From: an uncultured Flavobacteriia bacterium
GTDB taxonomy: Bacteria > Bacteroidota > Bacteroidia > Flavobacteriales_D > Crocinitomicaceae
Assembly (NCBI GenBank): GCA_937975705.1
Contig: CALJTX010000031.1
Location: forward strand, 17,250-81,249
Length of the DNA: 64,000 bases
Direction of reading: 5' to 3'
Position numbers and translations under genes: made by a program. Below are positions 9,225 through 18,213 of the stretch, piece by piece. How positions within the stretch are numbered: the first letter of the stretch is position 1; every line of letters starts with the position of its first letter. Under the pieces are notes generated by a model. The model saw only the letters and a list, made by a program, of their open reading frames with translations. It was not told the DNA's origin and searched no databases.

Positions 9225-10069
9225 ACAGGGAATTGAAGTGGATACTGCACACCTTCGAGTGCGTTTATTTTTTGCTGAGCAAGTGCCAAATCGGCTGCAT
9301 ATGTGATGCCAAACCATGCAGCAGGCATGGCATCTACCCTTACCTGAATAAGCCCCTCTTCAATGAGTTCATTGATGACTTTCGGAAGGTAAATTTCTAT
9401 TTTGTCGTTGCCGAGATTGGATTTCAAAAACGCAGCTACCTTTGCATTTAAATGAGTCAAGAAGGAACCAGGCAGCAACCAGGCGTTCATTGAAATCAGC
9501 GCAGACGCGCTCAGCTCACGCCCTTGCTCGTCTAGAATGCGCTCCTTTACGCTTTCAATTTTTGAGACTTCCTCAATGTTGGTTAAAAATCCACTTGATA
9601 TTTCGCATAAACCACGCGCCACCGGCCCATGCGGACTCAGCGTTGGGCCCAATTCATAGGTAAGGGCCGCTGCAGCCACGCCGTTCTGAACCAATACTAT
9701 TGCACGCTTGCAAATGGTGGGGCCGTAATAATCATCGGCATTCAATACCAAAAAAGCACCTTCCCATTTACCATGTAAAAAATGTAAGGCATGGGCTGTC
9801 CCCCACGGTTTTGCGCGTTGCTGTTCTTGCAAAATGATTTGGTAACGGTTGGGCTGCATCCAACGGTTCAATTGTTGAGACACCACTTCTTGCATTCCTG
9901 GCCGGACAATGATAAAAACCTTTTGAAAACCAGCCTGCATGGCGTCAAAGCATGCGTATTCGAAAAGAAAATGGCCTTGCGCACCAAAGGGCTCAATTTG
10001 TTTGTCGCCACCAAAGCGCGAGCCAAGGCCTCCGGCCAAAATCACTAAAGCAGTATCAGTAGTTTGCAT
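9215..10069 (-). CDS. Sugar-phosphate nucleotidyltransferase
   Basis: A 284-residue GT-A-type nucleotidyltransferase. The N-terminus has the nucleotide-binding loop VILAGGLGSRFGGDKQIEPF, and the metal site is likely NADDYYG near residue 120. The family joins a sugar 1-phosphate to an NTP, giving an NDP-sugar and pyrophosphate. The start at 10069 overlaps the upstream GH109-like gene by 14 nt, and the 3' end overlaps the kinase gene by 10 nt, so all three should be translated from one mRNA. Which nucleotide and sugar are used cannot be read from sequence; UDP-HexNAc fits the context. Confidence 0.8.
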   Translation of the reverse strand: MQTTDTALVILAGGLGSRFGGDKQIEPFGAQGHFLFEYACFDAMQAGFQKVFIIVRPGMQEVVSQQLNRWMQPNRYQIILQEQQRAKPWGTAHALHFLHGKWEGAFLVLNADDYYGPTICKRAIVLVQNGVAAAALTYELGPTLSPHGPVARGLCEISSGFLTNIEEVSKIESVKERILDEQGRELSASALISMNAWLLPGSFLTHLNAKVAAFLKSNLGNDKIEIYLPKVINELIEEGLIQVRVDAMPAAWFGITYAADLALAQQKINALEGVQYPLQFPVWK

Positions 10070-11435
10070 CAAAGCCGAAAATAGGTTGGCGTGTTTTCCA
10101 ATTGCCTTTCGTGAAATCTGGGATGTCCTGCGGCGCACCATTTTCTGCTATGGATTTTTCGCTCAGCGGCGTGATGGCATACCAGGTAGCTAGATCATAA
10201 ACATCTAAAGGGAAGGGTTGATTTTGCTTGATGCACTCAATAAATGCGTTGTCGACAAAGTAATCCATGCCGCCGTGCCCTGAGCTTTCTGCCGCAGTGG
10301 CATTTTGCTTCCAAAGCGGATGGTCGTGCGCCTCGAGCCAACTTTTGGTGTTGTCCCAGCGGTGCGAGTGCTTCATGGCATCTTCAAAATAGATGTGGCC
10401 TTGCTCAGGGTCGCCCCAACCGAAGTCTTGCCAAATGCCTTTGGTGCCCTGTACCCTAAAACCTAAATTATATGGCCGTTGCAAACTTGTGTCGTGGGTC
10501 AGTATAATGGTTTCGCCATTAGCGCACTGTAAATGTGTCGTGACTACATCTCCTTGCTTGAATGCTATTTGTGCGTTCGGATGCGCAGCGCCTCCTTTCG
10601 GATGCTTGACAATATATTCGTGTAAGCCGCGGGCTTTGCTTGAAAATGAACTAAGGCGCACCAAGCGGTTGCCTCTGTTTAAGTCCAGCATGGTGGCAAC
10701 AGGGCCTAAACCATGCGTAGGGTAAAGCTCTCCATTGCGGTTCAGGTAGTGATTGGTGCGCCAAGCGGCTTCACTGTAGCCCTTTGAGCCAAATTCCACA
10801 CCTGAGTTGTAGGCACTTTTGCCATCGTTGAACAGTACGCCACGCAAATCGTGTTCGTAGCCACCTTGCGCATGTATAATTTCTCCAAAAAAGCCTTTGC
10901 GCACCATATTCAAAATAGCCATTACGTCGCGGCGATAGCACACGTTTTCTAGCGGCATGATGGGTACTTTGGTTTGTTCTGAGGTCTTGACATACGCCCA
11001 GCAATCTGCCAATTTCATGGCTCCGCCTACTTCCATGCCAACTATTTTACCTGCTTTCATGGCGGCGATACCATGCGGCAAGTGCCATTCCCAAGGAGAT
11101 GCTATAAAAACTGCATCTATATCGGTGCGGGCCAATAATTGGAGGTAATCGTCTGGACCGTTCTGATAAACAGCAGGTGCCGGACGACCCGCTTTTGCAA
11201 TTAATGCCAAGGCATCGTTGATCATGCGCGGGTCAGGGTCTGCAAGCGCAATGATGTCGACATCGGAACGCTTGAGCATTTCTTCGATATGCGTTTGGCC
11301 CCGAAAACCAGTGGCTATAAAGCCCAAACGCACACGGGTTTTGGTGCCCGAATCAAAAGCGAGTGCTTGCTCTGAAAGCAACAAGGCCCCAGCAGCTACA
11401 ACACTTGTTTTCTGAATAAAATCTCTTCTTTTCAA
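10056..11435 (-). CDS. GH109-like Gfo/Idh/MocA glycosidase or oxidoreductase
   Basis: A 459-residue NAD-binding protein of the Gfo/Idh/MocA superfamily. It begins KRRDFIQKTSVVAAGALLL, a twin-arginine-like export signal, followed by a Rossmann region (RLGFIATGFRGQTHIEEML). Segments SPWEWHLPHGIAAMKAGK, NVCYRRDVMAILNMVRKG and HAQGGYEHDLRG strongly resemble family GH109, whose characterised members cleave terminal alpha-N-acetylgalactosamine using tightly bound NAD. The likely start is TTG at 11433-11435; no ATG gives the Tat motif, and a near-consensus -7 element (TATCTTTC) lies 10 nt upstream. An oxidoreductase role cannot be excluded. It heads a three-gene overlapping operon. Confidence 0.8.
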   Translation of the reverse strand: MKRRDFIQKTSVVAAGALLLSEQALAFDSGTKTRVRLGFIATGFRGQTHIEEMLKRSDVDIIALADPDPRMINDALALIAKAGRPAPAVYQNGPDDYLQLLARTDIDAVFIASPWEWHLPHGIAAMKAGKIVGMEVGGAMKLADCWAYVKTSEQTKVPIMPLENVCYRRDVMAILNMVRKGFFGEIIHAQGGYEHDLRGVLFNDGKSAYNSGVEFGSKGYSEAAWRTNHYLNRNGELYPTHGLGPVATMLDLNRGNRLVRLSSFSSKARGLHEYIVKHPKGGAAHPNAQIAFKQGDVVTTHLQCANGETIILTHDTSLQRPYNLGFRVQGTKGIWQDFGWGDPEQGHIYFEDAMKHSHRWDNTKSWLEAHDHPLWKQNATAAESSGHGGMDYFVDNAFIECIKQNQPFPLDVYDLATWYAITPLSEKSIAENGAPQDIPDFTKGNWKTRQPIFGFDANY

Positions 11436-11449
11436 GTTTTTTCTTGAAA
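11430..11449. promoter_or_regulatory. Inverted repeat over the start of the GH109-like gene
   Basis: Perfect 7-bp arms TTTCAAG (11430-11436) and CTTGAAA (11443-11449) flank six T. It contains the TTG start and abuts the -7-like TATCTTTC (11446-11453, minus). It could be an operator or a start-codon hairpin. Confidence 0.4.
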
Positions 11450-11450
11450 G

Positions 11451-11480
11451 ATAAAAAAAAGCCGCCTTTTACGGCGGCTT
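11451..11480 (-). terminator. Intrinsic terminator of the dab operon
   Basis: Arms AAGCCGCC (11459-11466) and GGCGGCTT (11473-11480) pair perfectly. On the minus strand the hairpin is followed by a run of eight T. It lies just after the DUF2490 gene, the last gene of the dab unit. Confidence 0.85.
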
Positions 11481-11506
11481 GATTGCTACAAAATGCAGTT
11501 GACAAA

Positions 11507-12211
11507 CTATTTAGAAAAATCAAGATTATACACAACGCTAGTCCAAAGCGTATGATTTCGCTCCATTTGTATGCCATTGGATTTAATGACAAACTGATTC
11601 AGATAGCCCATTTGTATATTCATTTTTGGACTGAACTTGTATCCGACTGCAGCAATGAAGCGGTTTTGGTCTAGGATGTTTTTGCCAATTCCCTTGCCAA
11701 AACCCAGAAAAACCTCATCATTTACATTCATAAAAAGTCCCTTTCCTTGCTCTAGATAGGTTTTTTGTAGCGGAATGATGCATTGCGCTCTATACCGTAT
11801 CCGTTGGCGAAAGATCGTATCGATGAATCGTTGCTCGAGACGATAACGGTGCTGTATTTGAATGGCGCCATATTGCGCCTTGAGATTGACTTGTTGCCAC
11901 AATCTGTTCTCGTTTGTCTGAGCGGCAATGGGTTGCGAACCGTAAGGATATGAAATGATCCAGCCATAGCCACCTGATATGGTGCAATTCGGGTTCAATT
12001 TATAATCTAGGCCAACCCGTGCAAGCGATTGCTGCCAATCGTTGAAGCCGTCTGCTCTGCGCCATTGGTATTCGGTGTGCAAGTCAAATTTACTATTGAG
12101 CTTGTGATTGCCTTGATAAACCACCCAACCGTGCAGTTGGTCGTCAATTAACTTTTGCGCATTCAATGTGATGTTCAAAAGTAAAGTCGCGATTAAAAAT
12201 ACTTTTTTCAT
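11507..12211 (-). CDS. DUF2490 outer-membrane barrel-like protein
   Basis: A 234-residue exported protein with signal peptide MKKVFLIATLLLNITLNAQ. The rest alternates short amphipathic strands with many Tyr, Gln and Arg (QYGAIQIQHRYRLEQRF, and a C-terminal strand ending in VVYNLDF), typical of DUF2490 and of a small outer-membrane beta barrel. It lies 6 nt after the SulP gene and is the last gene before a strong terminator, so it is part of the inorganic-carbon operon. A role in outer-membrane passage or sensing is possible but unproven. Confidence 0.82.
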   Translation of the reverse strand: MKKVFLIATLLLNITLNAQKLIDDQLHGWVVYQGNHKLNSKFDLHTEYQWRRADGFNDWQQSLARVGLDYKLNPNCTISGGYGWIISYPYGSQPIAAQTNENRLWQQVNLKAQYGAIQIQHRYRLEQRFIDTIFRQRIRYRAQCIIPLQKTYLEQGKGLFMNVNDEVFLGFGKGIGKNILDQNRFIAAVGYKFSPKMNIQMGYLNQFVIKSNGIQMERNHTLWTSVVYNLDFSK

Positions 12212-12217
12212 AAGTGC

Positions 12218-13813
12218 TTATTTACGCCTTGCGGCCGCGTGATGCTTGGAGTTATGCAAAAGTTTGAAATCGTGGATGCCAATCAGATTCAGATGGCCTC
12301 CAGCTGCTTTGTATTCATCTTGCAATAAATGCAAGGCCTCGATGGAAGAGTGATCAATGAAACGCGAATTGGTGAGGTCAATATGCAGTTCTTCAGTTGG
12401 TTGGTGTTTATCCAAGACTTTCTGAAGTTGCAAGAAGTTGGTGAATACAAGTGGCGACTCAATGCGGATGACATCGCGATCAGTAGATAAGCGCAAGCGG
12501 AATAAAGTACCAACACCCGCGCCGCGAATCACGTGTAATAGGAGCTTGAGTAAAATACCCGCGCCAATTCCGATAAGCAAGTCGGTAGCTAAAGTGACGA
12601 TTACAGTGGTGCAAAAAACCAACAATTGATCTGCGCCAATTTTCAATGCGGAGCCAAATTCTCTTGGGTGTGCCAATTTCCATCCCACTCCAATTAAAAG
12701 TGCTGCAAGAGCAGACATTGGAATTAAATCGCTAAATGCAACATCGACGATCAAGAAAGCTAGAATAAAAATTCCATGAAAGAAATTAGCCCAACGCGAC
12801 TGTGCTCCATTTGCTACATTGGCTGAGGAACGCGCAACTTCAGAAATCATTGGCAAACCACCAAATACACCTGCAAAAATATTACCTAATCCAACAGCCA
12901 TGAGGTCTTTGTTGTATTTGGACTTGCGTTTTTGGGGGTCGAGCAAATCGACCGCTTTTACGGTAAGTAAAGATTCCAAAGAACCAACTAATGTAAACAT
13001 GATGACAAACTTAATAAAGGTACCGAGTTGATTGAAACCGTCAAAACTCACATTGACGCGGAGTACTTCGAATAGCGCTTTATCAAAAGAAAGAAGAGGT
13101 TTAAAGGTATCTGAATTTTGTACCCCTAATACCTGAACCAAGACAATAGAAACAAGAATTACCACTAATGCAGATGGGATTTTCTTGAAAAGTGGCTGCT
13201 TCAAAAGTGGCCAAATAAATACAATGGCTAAAGAAACCAAACCAATGAGCGTAACTTGCCAATGCATGAAGAAATTCGGAAGTGTTGTTTTGAATTCGGC
13301 GAGAAGCTCCAGCGGTTCGGTCATCGGTTTTCCTTCTAATGTTGTAGGTGAAAAACCAGCGAGAATATGAACTTGCTTACTAATGATAATGATCCCAATT
13401 GCAGCTAACATGCCATGTACAGCAGAAAGCGGAAAAAGATCCGTGTATTTTCCCCATTTGAGCCAACCCATGAGTACTTGTAGCGCGCCCGCAACTACAA
13501 TTGCACCCAAAGCAAGATGCCAACCTAATTCGTTGTCGCCGTGTCCAAGCTCTGCTACTGAACCTGCAACAATAACAATCAGACCAGCGGCTGGGCCCTT
13601 GATGGTGAGCGGAGCTCCCATGATGAAAGACACCACAACGCCGCCAAACATGGCTGTAATTAGGCCGTAAATTGGTGGGAAATCACTGGCTTTTGCAATA
13701 CCCAAACTTAAGGGTAAAGCGAGTAAGAAGACCAGAAAACCAGAAAGCATATCAGCCTTCCAGTGTTTCTTCAATTGATCGAATTCGAGTCTATTAGAAA
13801 TTGAATTTTTCAT
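12218..13813 (-). CDS. SulP-family anion transporter with STAS domain
   Basis: A 531-residue inner-membrane transporter with about 12-14 hydrophobic segments. The SulP N-terminal signature is visible (LSGFLVFLLALPLSLGIAKA, then GAPLTIKGPAAGLIVIVAG), as is the motif GGLPMISEVARSSANVANGA. A cytoplasmic STAS domain occupies about residues 435-531, with DLTNSRFIDHSSIEALH. Family members move sulfate, bicarbonate or dicarboxylates. Position 12 nt downstream of dabB, in the same unit as dabA, makes bicarbonate the likeliest substrate here, but this is inference from neighbours. Confidence 0.9.
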   Translation of the reverse strand: MKNSISNRLEFDQLKKHWKADMLSGFLVFLLALPLSLGIAKASDFPPIYGLITAMFGGVVVSFIMGAPLTIKGPAAGLIVIVAGSVAELGHGDNELGWHLALGAIVVAGALQVLMGWLKWGKYTDLFPLSAVHGMLAAIGIIIISKQVHILAGFSPTTLEGKPMTEPLELLAEFKTTLPNFFMHWQVTLIGLVSLAIVFIWPLLKQPLFKKIPSALVVILVSIVLVQVLGVQNSDTFKPLLSFDKALFEVLRVNVSFDGFNQLGTFIKFVIMFTLVGSLESLLTVKAVDLLDPQKRKSKYNKDLMAVGLGNIFAGVFGGLPMISEVARSSANVANGAQSRWANFFHGIFILAFLIVDVAFSDLIPMSALAALLIGVGWKLAHPREFGSALKIGADQLLVFCTTVIVTLATDLLIGIGAGILLKLLLHVIRGAGVGTLFRLRLSTDRDVIRIESPLVFTNFLQLQKVLDKHQPTEELHIDLTNSRFIDHSSIEALHLLQDEYKAAGGHLNLIGIHDFKLLHNSKHHAAARRK

Positions 13814-13824
13814 TTGATGTAATA

Positions 13825-15690
13825 TTATGATGAACGTTTAGCGATTTGATGGTAGTTTTTAACGTGCGGACCAAGAAACACACGTGCGTAAATGCGCATG
13901 GTAGCCAAGCCATTGATAACAAGGCTAAAAGCTGTAAAAAAGGCGAGTCCAAATTGATCCAACTCGATGTGAGAAAAAATCAAATCCTCTCCAATAAAGG
14001 ACGGCGTGATAGGGAATCCGGATAAACCAAGACAAACCAGTAGAAATACAAATCCTGTTTTGGGGTATTCATAAATATGTCCGTAAAAATTATCCAAACT
14101 GATCCATTCGGTTTTTCTCATGCGGGTCAGCAGAAAATAACCAATCGCCCAAGCCAATACAATGCCGCTGAGGTACCATACGTGATGGGCGTTGTCAAAA
14201 TGGGCATTGAATGAGAGTGCCAAAGAAATGGAAACGTGATTGAACATAATTAAAGTCAAGCTTTTGCGCACCGAATCTCTTTCGGTAAAAGCTTTGACGG
14301 CCATTAAAAAGCCCCAGAAAGCAAAGAAAAATGGCAGGCGTTCTCTGACCACCGGCGCAAGAATGGCTTCATTGAAGCGCAATAGCAGCCCAATTCCTAA
14401 GATGAGCGCCATAAGCCAAAAAACATAGCGAAAATTCAAGACCTTCCATCCCCTTCCAATTTTTTTCAAGGGATTCCACAAGACGCTGTACAGACCGTTG
14501 TCTAGATTCCACTCCTTGAGGCTGAGCACATAATAACGATCCATGAAGCTCTTGAACCAACTGCTTTTATTCTCTTGAGCGGGTACTTCGTACAGTTGCT
14601 CACGGATTTTGTAACTGACAATTGAGGGAGAAATGAGCAATTGATAAGTTCTCAAGAAGGCATTGCCGAGGATATGTAAAAGAGCGATATTCTCCCAACC
14701 AAAAGCAATTTCGATAAAAATTAAGCCGATCTGGGCAACTGAAGCATACGCAATCTGACTTTTAACGGTACTCTGCACCCTGCTAATGACCGTAGCGATT
14801 ACAGCCGTAAGAAGACCCGCGAAGACCAAACCGAATTTGAAATACAGCTGGTTCTCCCAAAAATGCAAAGTGCGCAGCAGTAAAAATGCGCCAATATGCA
14901 CCGACATGGAGCCATAAAATATGGCACTCGAAGGCGTTGGACCTTCCATGGCGCGCGGCAGCCAAGACGAAAAAGGAAGTTGTGCAGATTTTGCTGCAGC
15001 TGAGAGGTAAAACAGTGTTGCGATGAGCAAACCAACCCCAGAATTTTGGGCTAAGTGCTCGTGCAGTGTAACTGTCCGATTCATTTCTAAAAACGTGACA
15101 TTCTCGTGCCAAAAATGGTGCAACAACCACATGGCAAGGATCACACCGATATCACCAATTCGATAGACTGAAAAAACCTTCAAAGCATTTTTGACTGGCA
15201 ACAAGCGCTCGCGGTAAAAAGCAATTAACAAAAACGAAGAAACACCTAAAATTTCCCAACCAATGAAGAGCGTCTCCATATTACCTGAAAAAATGATAAT
15301 AGAATAGCCAATATTGAAGAAAAGAATGGTGTTAAAAAATCGCTTGTAACCGCTCTCCCTGTGCAAATAATAACGCGAATATATCGTGATTAAAAAGGTG
15401 AGTGAGGCTCCTAAAAATGCAAAGGTCAAGGTGAGTTTATCGACCAAAAAATCAATGAAGAAGTCATAGTTTTCTGAGCGATACACCGAGATTTCTTTGA
15501 ACTGAACAGGTACAGCACCGTGGAGCAACCAAGAACCAGAAAAAACCAGTACTAAAAGCAATTGCAAAAAGGCTGTGCTGTAACTTAATACAGAGAGGGC
15601 GCCCTCTTTTTTGGACGACAGAAACAAACTGATCAAAAAACCGAGAATGGGTAATCCTAAGAACCCATGAACGAAATAAGTAGTATTCAT
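13825..15690 (-). CDS. dabB: DabB, NuoL-like membrane subunit of the inorganic-carbon pump
   Basis: A 621-residue polytopic protein of the proton-conducting NuoL/MrpA family. Typical segments are FIGWEILGVSSFLLIAFY, RIGDIGVILAMWLLHHFW and SAQLPFSSWLPRAMEGPTP. With DabA it forms the energy-coupled DAB complex that pulls CO2 into the cell as bicarbonate, presumably powered by a cation gradient through this subunit. No other NADH dehydrogenase subunit is nearby, which supports DabB over complex I. It overlaps dabA by 4 nt (ATGA). A central soluble-looking stretch (about residues 365-410) is an insert relative to plain NuoL. Confidence 0.9.
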   Translation of the reverse strand: MNTTYFVHGFLGLPILGFLISLFLSSKKEGALSVLSYSTAFLQLLLVLVFSGSWLLHGAVPVQFKEISVYRSENYDFFIDFLVDKLTLTFAFLGASLTFLITIYSRYYLHRESGYKRFFNTILFFNIGYSIIIFSGNMETLFIGWEILGVSSFLLIAFYRERLLPVKNALKVFSVYRIGDIGVILAMWLLHHFWHENVTFLEMNRTVTLHEHLAQNSGVGLLIATLFYLSAAAKSAQLPFSSWLPRAMEGPTPSSAIFYGSMSVHIGAFLLLRTLHFWENQLYFKFGLVFAGLLTAVIATVISRVQSTVKSQIAYASVAQIGLIFIEIAFGWENIALLHILGNAFLRTYQLLISPSIVSYKIREQLYEVPAQENKSSWFKSFMDRYYVLSLKEWNLDNGLYSVLWNPLKKIGRGWKVLNFRYVFWLMALILGIGLLLRFNEAILAPVVRERLPFFFAFWGFLMAVKAFTERDSVRKSLTLIMFNHVSISLALSFNAHFDNAHHVWYLSGIVLAWAIGYFLLTRMRKTEWISLDNFYGHIYEYPKTGFVFLLVCLGLSGFPITPSFIGEDLIFSHIELDQFGLAFFTAFSLVINGLATMRIYARVFLGPHVKNYHQIAKRSS

Positions 15691-18161
15691 GAGGCGATGT
15701 TTGAAAGTTCGACAACAGGATAATTTTCATGGGTTTGGATCAGCTTCTCAAGTAAATTATCCGAGAGTTTCTCAGTGGTTCCTTGAGGCTGATAAGCTTG
15801 GAACTGCCCATTCTTAAACACGGCAAATGAATTGGTATCTGGATCGTAACTCACCAATCTCACCCACTCATTGGCAAACCATTCAAATGTATTCGGATTG
15901 CGTGAAATCGCAGCCAACACAACTTGGGCCTTCTGCTCAACAATGACCATTAAGCGATAAGGGTCGTGGATTTCAATCATTTGACTCGGCAATCCGGTTC
16001 TGAGGTCACCATCGACGCCATTTGCAACGCCTAACAAGCCCATCACATTGTGCGGGAGTTTGGAGCCGGCGCCCAACTGTTCGTTGTCTACTCTCGAAAA
16101 ATAATATTCCAAGTTGATGCCTCCACATACCGGAGCTACTGCATTGAGAATGCCACTTAGCGAGTCGCCTGCAGGATCTATGCGGTAATCGTAAGAATTC
16201 AGAAATGCCCTACGGTCGAGGAAAATATCGCGTGAAAATTGACGGCGACCTACAATACACAAGGCATTGGTCGCATGATTCAATTCCGGCCGTGGCTCAA
16301 ATAAAGAAACCGTACGAAGCTGTACTTTTTGATATACTTTCTTGGGTTGCGCATGGGAATTGACCGTAATGAACCTACGCGAGCGCTCTACTGCATTCAA
16401 TTGGCATGCATTCGCGAAAATTGCACGATCTGCTTCAAATACATCGACCAAATGCGGTGGGATCTGATTGAGGTCGTAATAAATAAATTCATCCCGAGCG
16501 GTGTCTTGCAAAATCGGTACAAAATGTGTTTGATCTGGGATGTCTATTTGCTTGTTTCGAAGGGCTTGTCGCACCATTGGATGATTGGCCATATGCGCAA
16601 AAACCCGGGCATTCACAGATCCTGGTCTGCCAGAGCACGCACCACAATCATAACCCGCGTAATGCGTATTGTTGGCACTGCTAGAGCCATGTGCAATGAG
16701 GTAAACAAGGGGTGAAAACTGATTTTGCAAACCAATACTTTTGAACATGCCGCCCACAATTGCGGTCATTTCTTCTACAGTAAAACCAATTTGCAAGCCA
16801 TCTGGTGTCCGCTGACCTTCAACGTGTTCGATACTGAGCGTTGCATCCGGATCCATGTGCTGTTGAGACGAAACAGCCATGGTGTTTTTTGACGGCCACA
16901 AAATGCTAAGTGCCAGTTTCAAGGCTGACCAAAAACCGTAGGTATGGGTGAGCACCCAACCGATAAGGAGGCCATAAGCACGGGCATCAAAATGCCATTC
17001 TTTTTGTTTCTTTTGGGCAACAGAACGTTCCACAATTAAATGTGTTGGCTGCACGGGCGCAGGGCAAATTTTAGTGCGTTGCAAAGAGCCATGCGCTTGA
17101 AAGTAGGTTTCAATATTGAAATGACCTGGAGTGCCAAAGGAGAGAAACGACGGATTGAGCTGCTCAATGTGTCTTCTGATCGAACATTCGCGGTCATCGA
17201 TACAAAAGATACCGATGCTACTAACTTTTGGCTGATCGTGGCTCACCTTTTGTTGAAGCGAGGCCAAAACTTGATCGTAGTAAGTCCATTCGTAGGCATC
17301 TTGCCAAATTGCTTTGAGCTTTTGCGCGGTGGTAGAAAGTACTTGTTTGGGATCAAATTGATATGTTTCCAGACCTAATTTAGCGGCTGGAATCCAGCTG
17401 CCATGGTGCTGATCCAAGGCGTCGATTTCCAATAGACACTCCAAAAGCACGAAATCTTCAAAAGAAATTTCACGCTTCAACACCAATAAATTGGGTCTGT
17501 TGGCAATTTGCGCAATCATGCCGGCATAACCGGGATGGGCAAATTGTTGGTCGTAAAGGTAATTCTCAAAGGCCCGTTGGTCGCCTACTAATAAATCGAG
17601 CGCATCTTGTAGGGTGAAAGCCGGATTTAAAAAGCAATTTCTAGCGCGTTCACCGGAAAAAATAGAAGCTGTATTTTCAGACTCCATTTGTCTCAAGGCA
17701 GCTAGAAAAGGCAAGCCATTGGTCGGAAAGCGCCAAATTGCAATGCCTTGATCGAGAAATGAATTGACGATGCGAAACAAGAGCGGATGCACGCGCGCAT
17801 CTAAATCAAATCCAAGTTTTTTCTTCCATTGCAGTCTGTATGAACCAACAACCGTAGGGTTTTCGGTTGCTGTCTCAAAATGAAAAAGCTGGTCTTTGGT
17901 CAGTTCGTTTTGATCTGCTAAGGCGCGGTCCAAACTATCGGCTGAGATAGCGCCTTTTGTATATAAATCGCGGTAGGCCTCTAAAGACAAATAGGTCTGA
18001 AAACCGAATAGTTGCTGCGCTGCATGCAAGCCTTTATGAAAAGGTTGATCTTGAAATGCGTGCAACGTGTTGTGATGGATAAAATCCTTTAATGGAGCCT
18101 GACTGGGCAGGTAATGTTCAAGTACATGTAAGATGTCTTGGAGCTGGTGTTTTTCATGCAT
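15687..18161 (-). CDS. dabA: DabA, zinc-binding carbonic-anhydrase-like subunit (DUF2309)
   Basis: An 824-residue member of UPF0753/DUF2309. In the characterised DabA the zinc site is a Cys-x-Asp pair plus a His and a Cys 15 residues apart. Here Cys320/Asp322 lie in GIFCIDDRECS, and His491 and Cys506 in LIAHGSSSANNTHYAGYDC, with the same spacings, so the metal site looks intact. The protein should sit on the cytoplasmic face bound to DabB and convert CO2 to bicarbonate. The gene is first of dabA-dabB-SulP-DUF2490. A large inverted repeat lies directly upstream, and I see no TAnnTTTG between it and the ATG. Confidence 0.95.
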   Translation of the reverse strand: MHEKHQLQDILHVLEHYLPSQAPLKDFIHHNTLHAFQDQPFHKGLHAAQQLFGFQTYLSLEAYRDLYTKGAISADSLDRALADQNELTKDQLFHFETATENPTVVGSYRLQWKKKLGFDLDARVHPLLFRIVNSFLDQGIAIWRFPTNGLPFLAALRQMESENTASIFSGERARNCFLNPAFTLQDALDLLVGDQRAFENYLYDQQFAHPGYAGMIAQIANRPNLLVLKREISFEDFVLLECLLEIDALDQHHGSWIPAAKLGLETYQFDPKQVLSTTAQKLKAIWQDAYEWTYYDQVLASLQQKVSHDQPKVSSIGIFCIDDRECSIRRHIEQLNPSFLSFGTPGHFNIETYFQAHGSLQRTKICPAPVQPTHLIVERSVAQKKQKEWHFDARAYGLLIGWVLTHTYGFWSALKLALSILWPSKNTMAVSSQQHMDPDATLSIEHVEGQRTPDGLQIGFTVEEMTAIVGGMFKSIGLQNQFSPLVYLIAHGSSSANNTHYAGYDCGACSGRPGSVNARVFAHMANHPMVRQALRNKQIDIPDQTHFVPILQDTARDEFIYYDLNQIPPHLVDVFEADRAIFANACQLNAVERSRRFITVNSHAQPKKVYQKVQLRTVSLFEPRPELNHATNALCIVGRRQFSRDIFLDRRAFLNSYDYRIDPAGDSLSGILNAVAPVCGGINLEYYFSRVDNEQLGAGSKLPHNVMGLLGVANGVDGDLRTGLPSQMIEIHDPYRLMVIVEQKAQVVLAAISRNPNTFEWFANEWVRLVSYDPDTNSFAVFKNGQFQAYQPQGTTEKLSDNLLEKLIQTHENYPVVELSNIAS

Positions 18162-18169
18162 AAATTGGG

Positions 18170-18213
18170 TTTAAAAAGTGTAAAAAACGAAGGGTTTTTA
18201 CGCACTTTTTAAA
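18170..18213. promoter_or_regulatory. Large inverted repeat upstream of dabA
   Basis: Outer arms TTTAAAAAGTG (18170-18180) and CACTTTTTAAA (18203-18213) are perfect over 11 bp. The inner TAAAAAAC/GGTTTTTA extends the stem with one mismatch around an AT-rich loop. It covers the stop of the upstream small gene and lies 8 bp from the dabA start. It may be a terminator/attenuator or an operator. Confidence 0.55.

Noticed and set aside
13825..15690. Complex I subunit NuoL
   Set aside because: No other nuo genes are present and the gene overlaps dabA by 4 nt, so DabB is the better name.
16329..16715. A 128-codon frame antisense to dabA
   Set aside because: It overlies the DabA His-Cys metal-site region and has no independent support.
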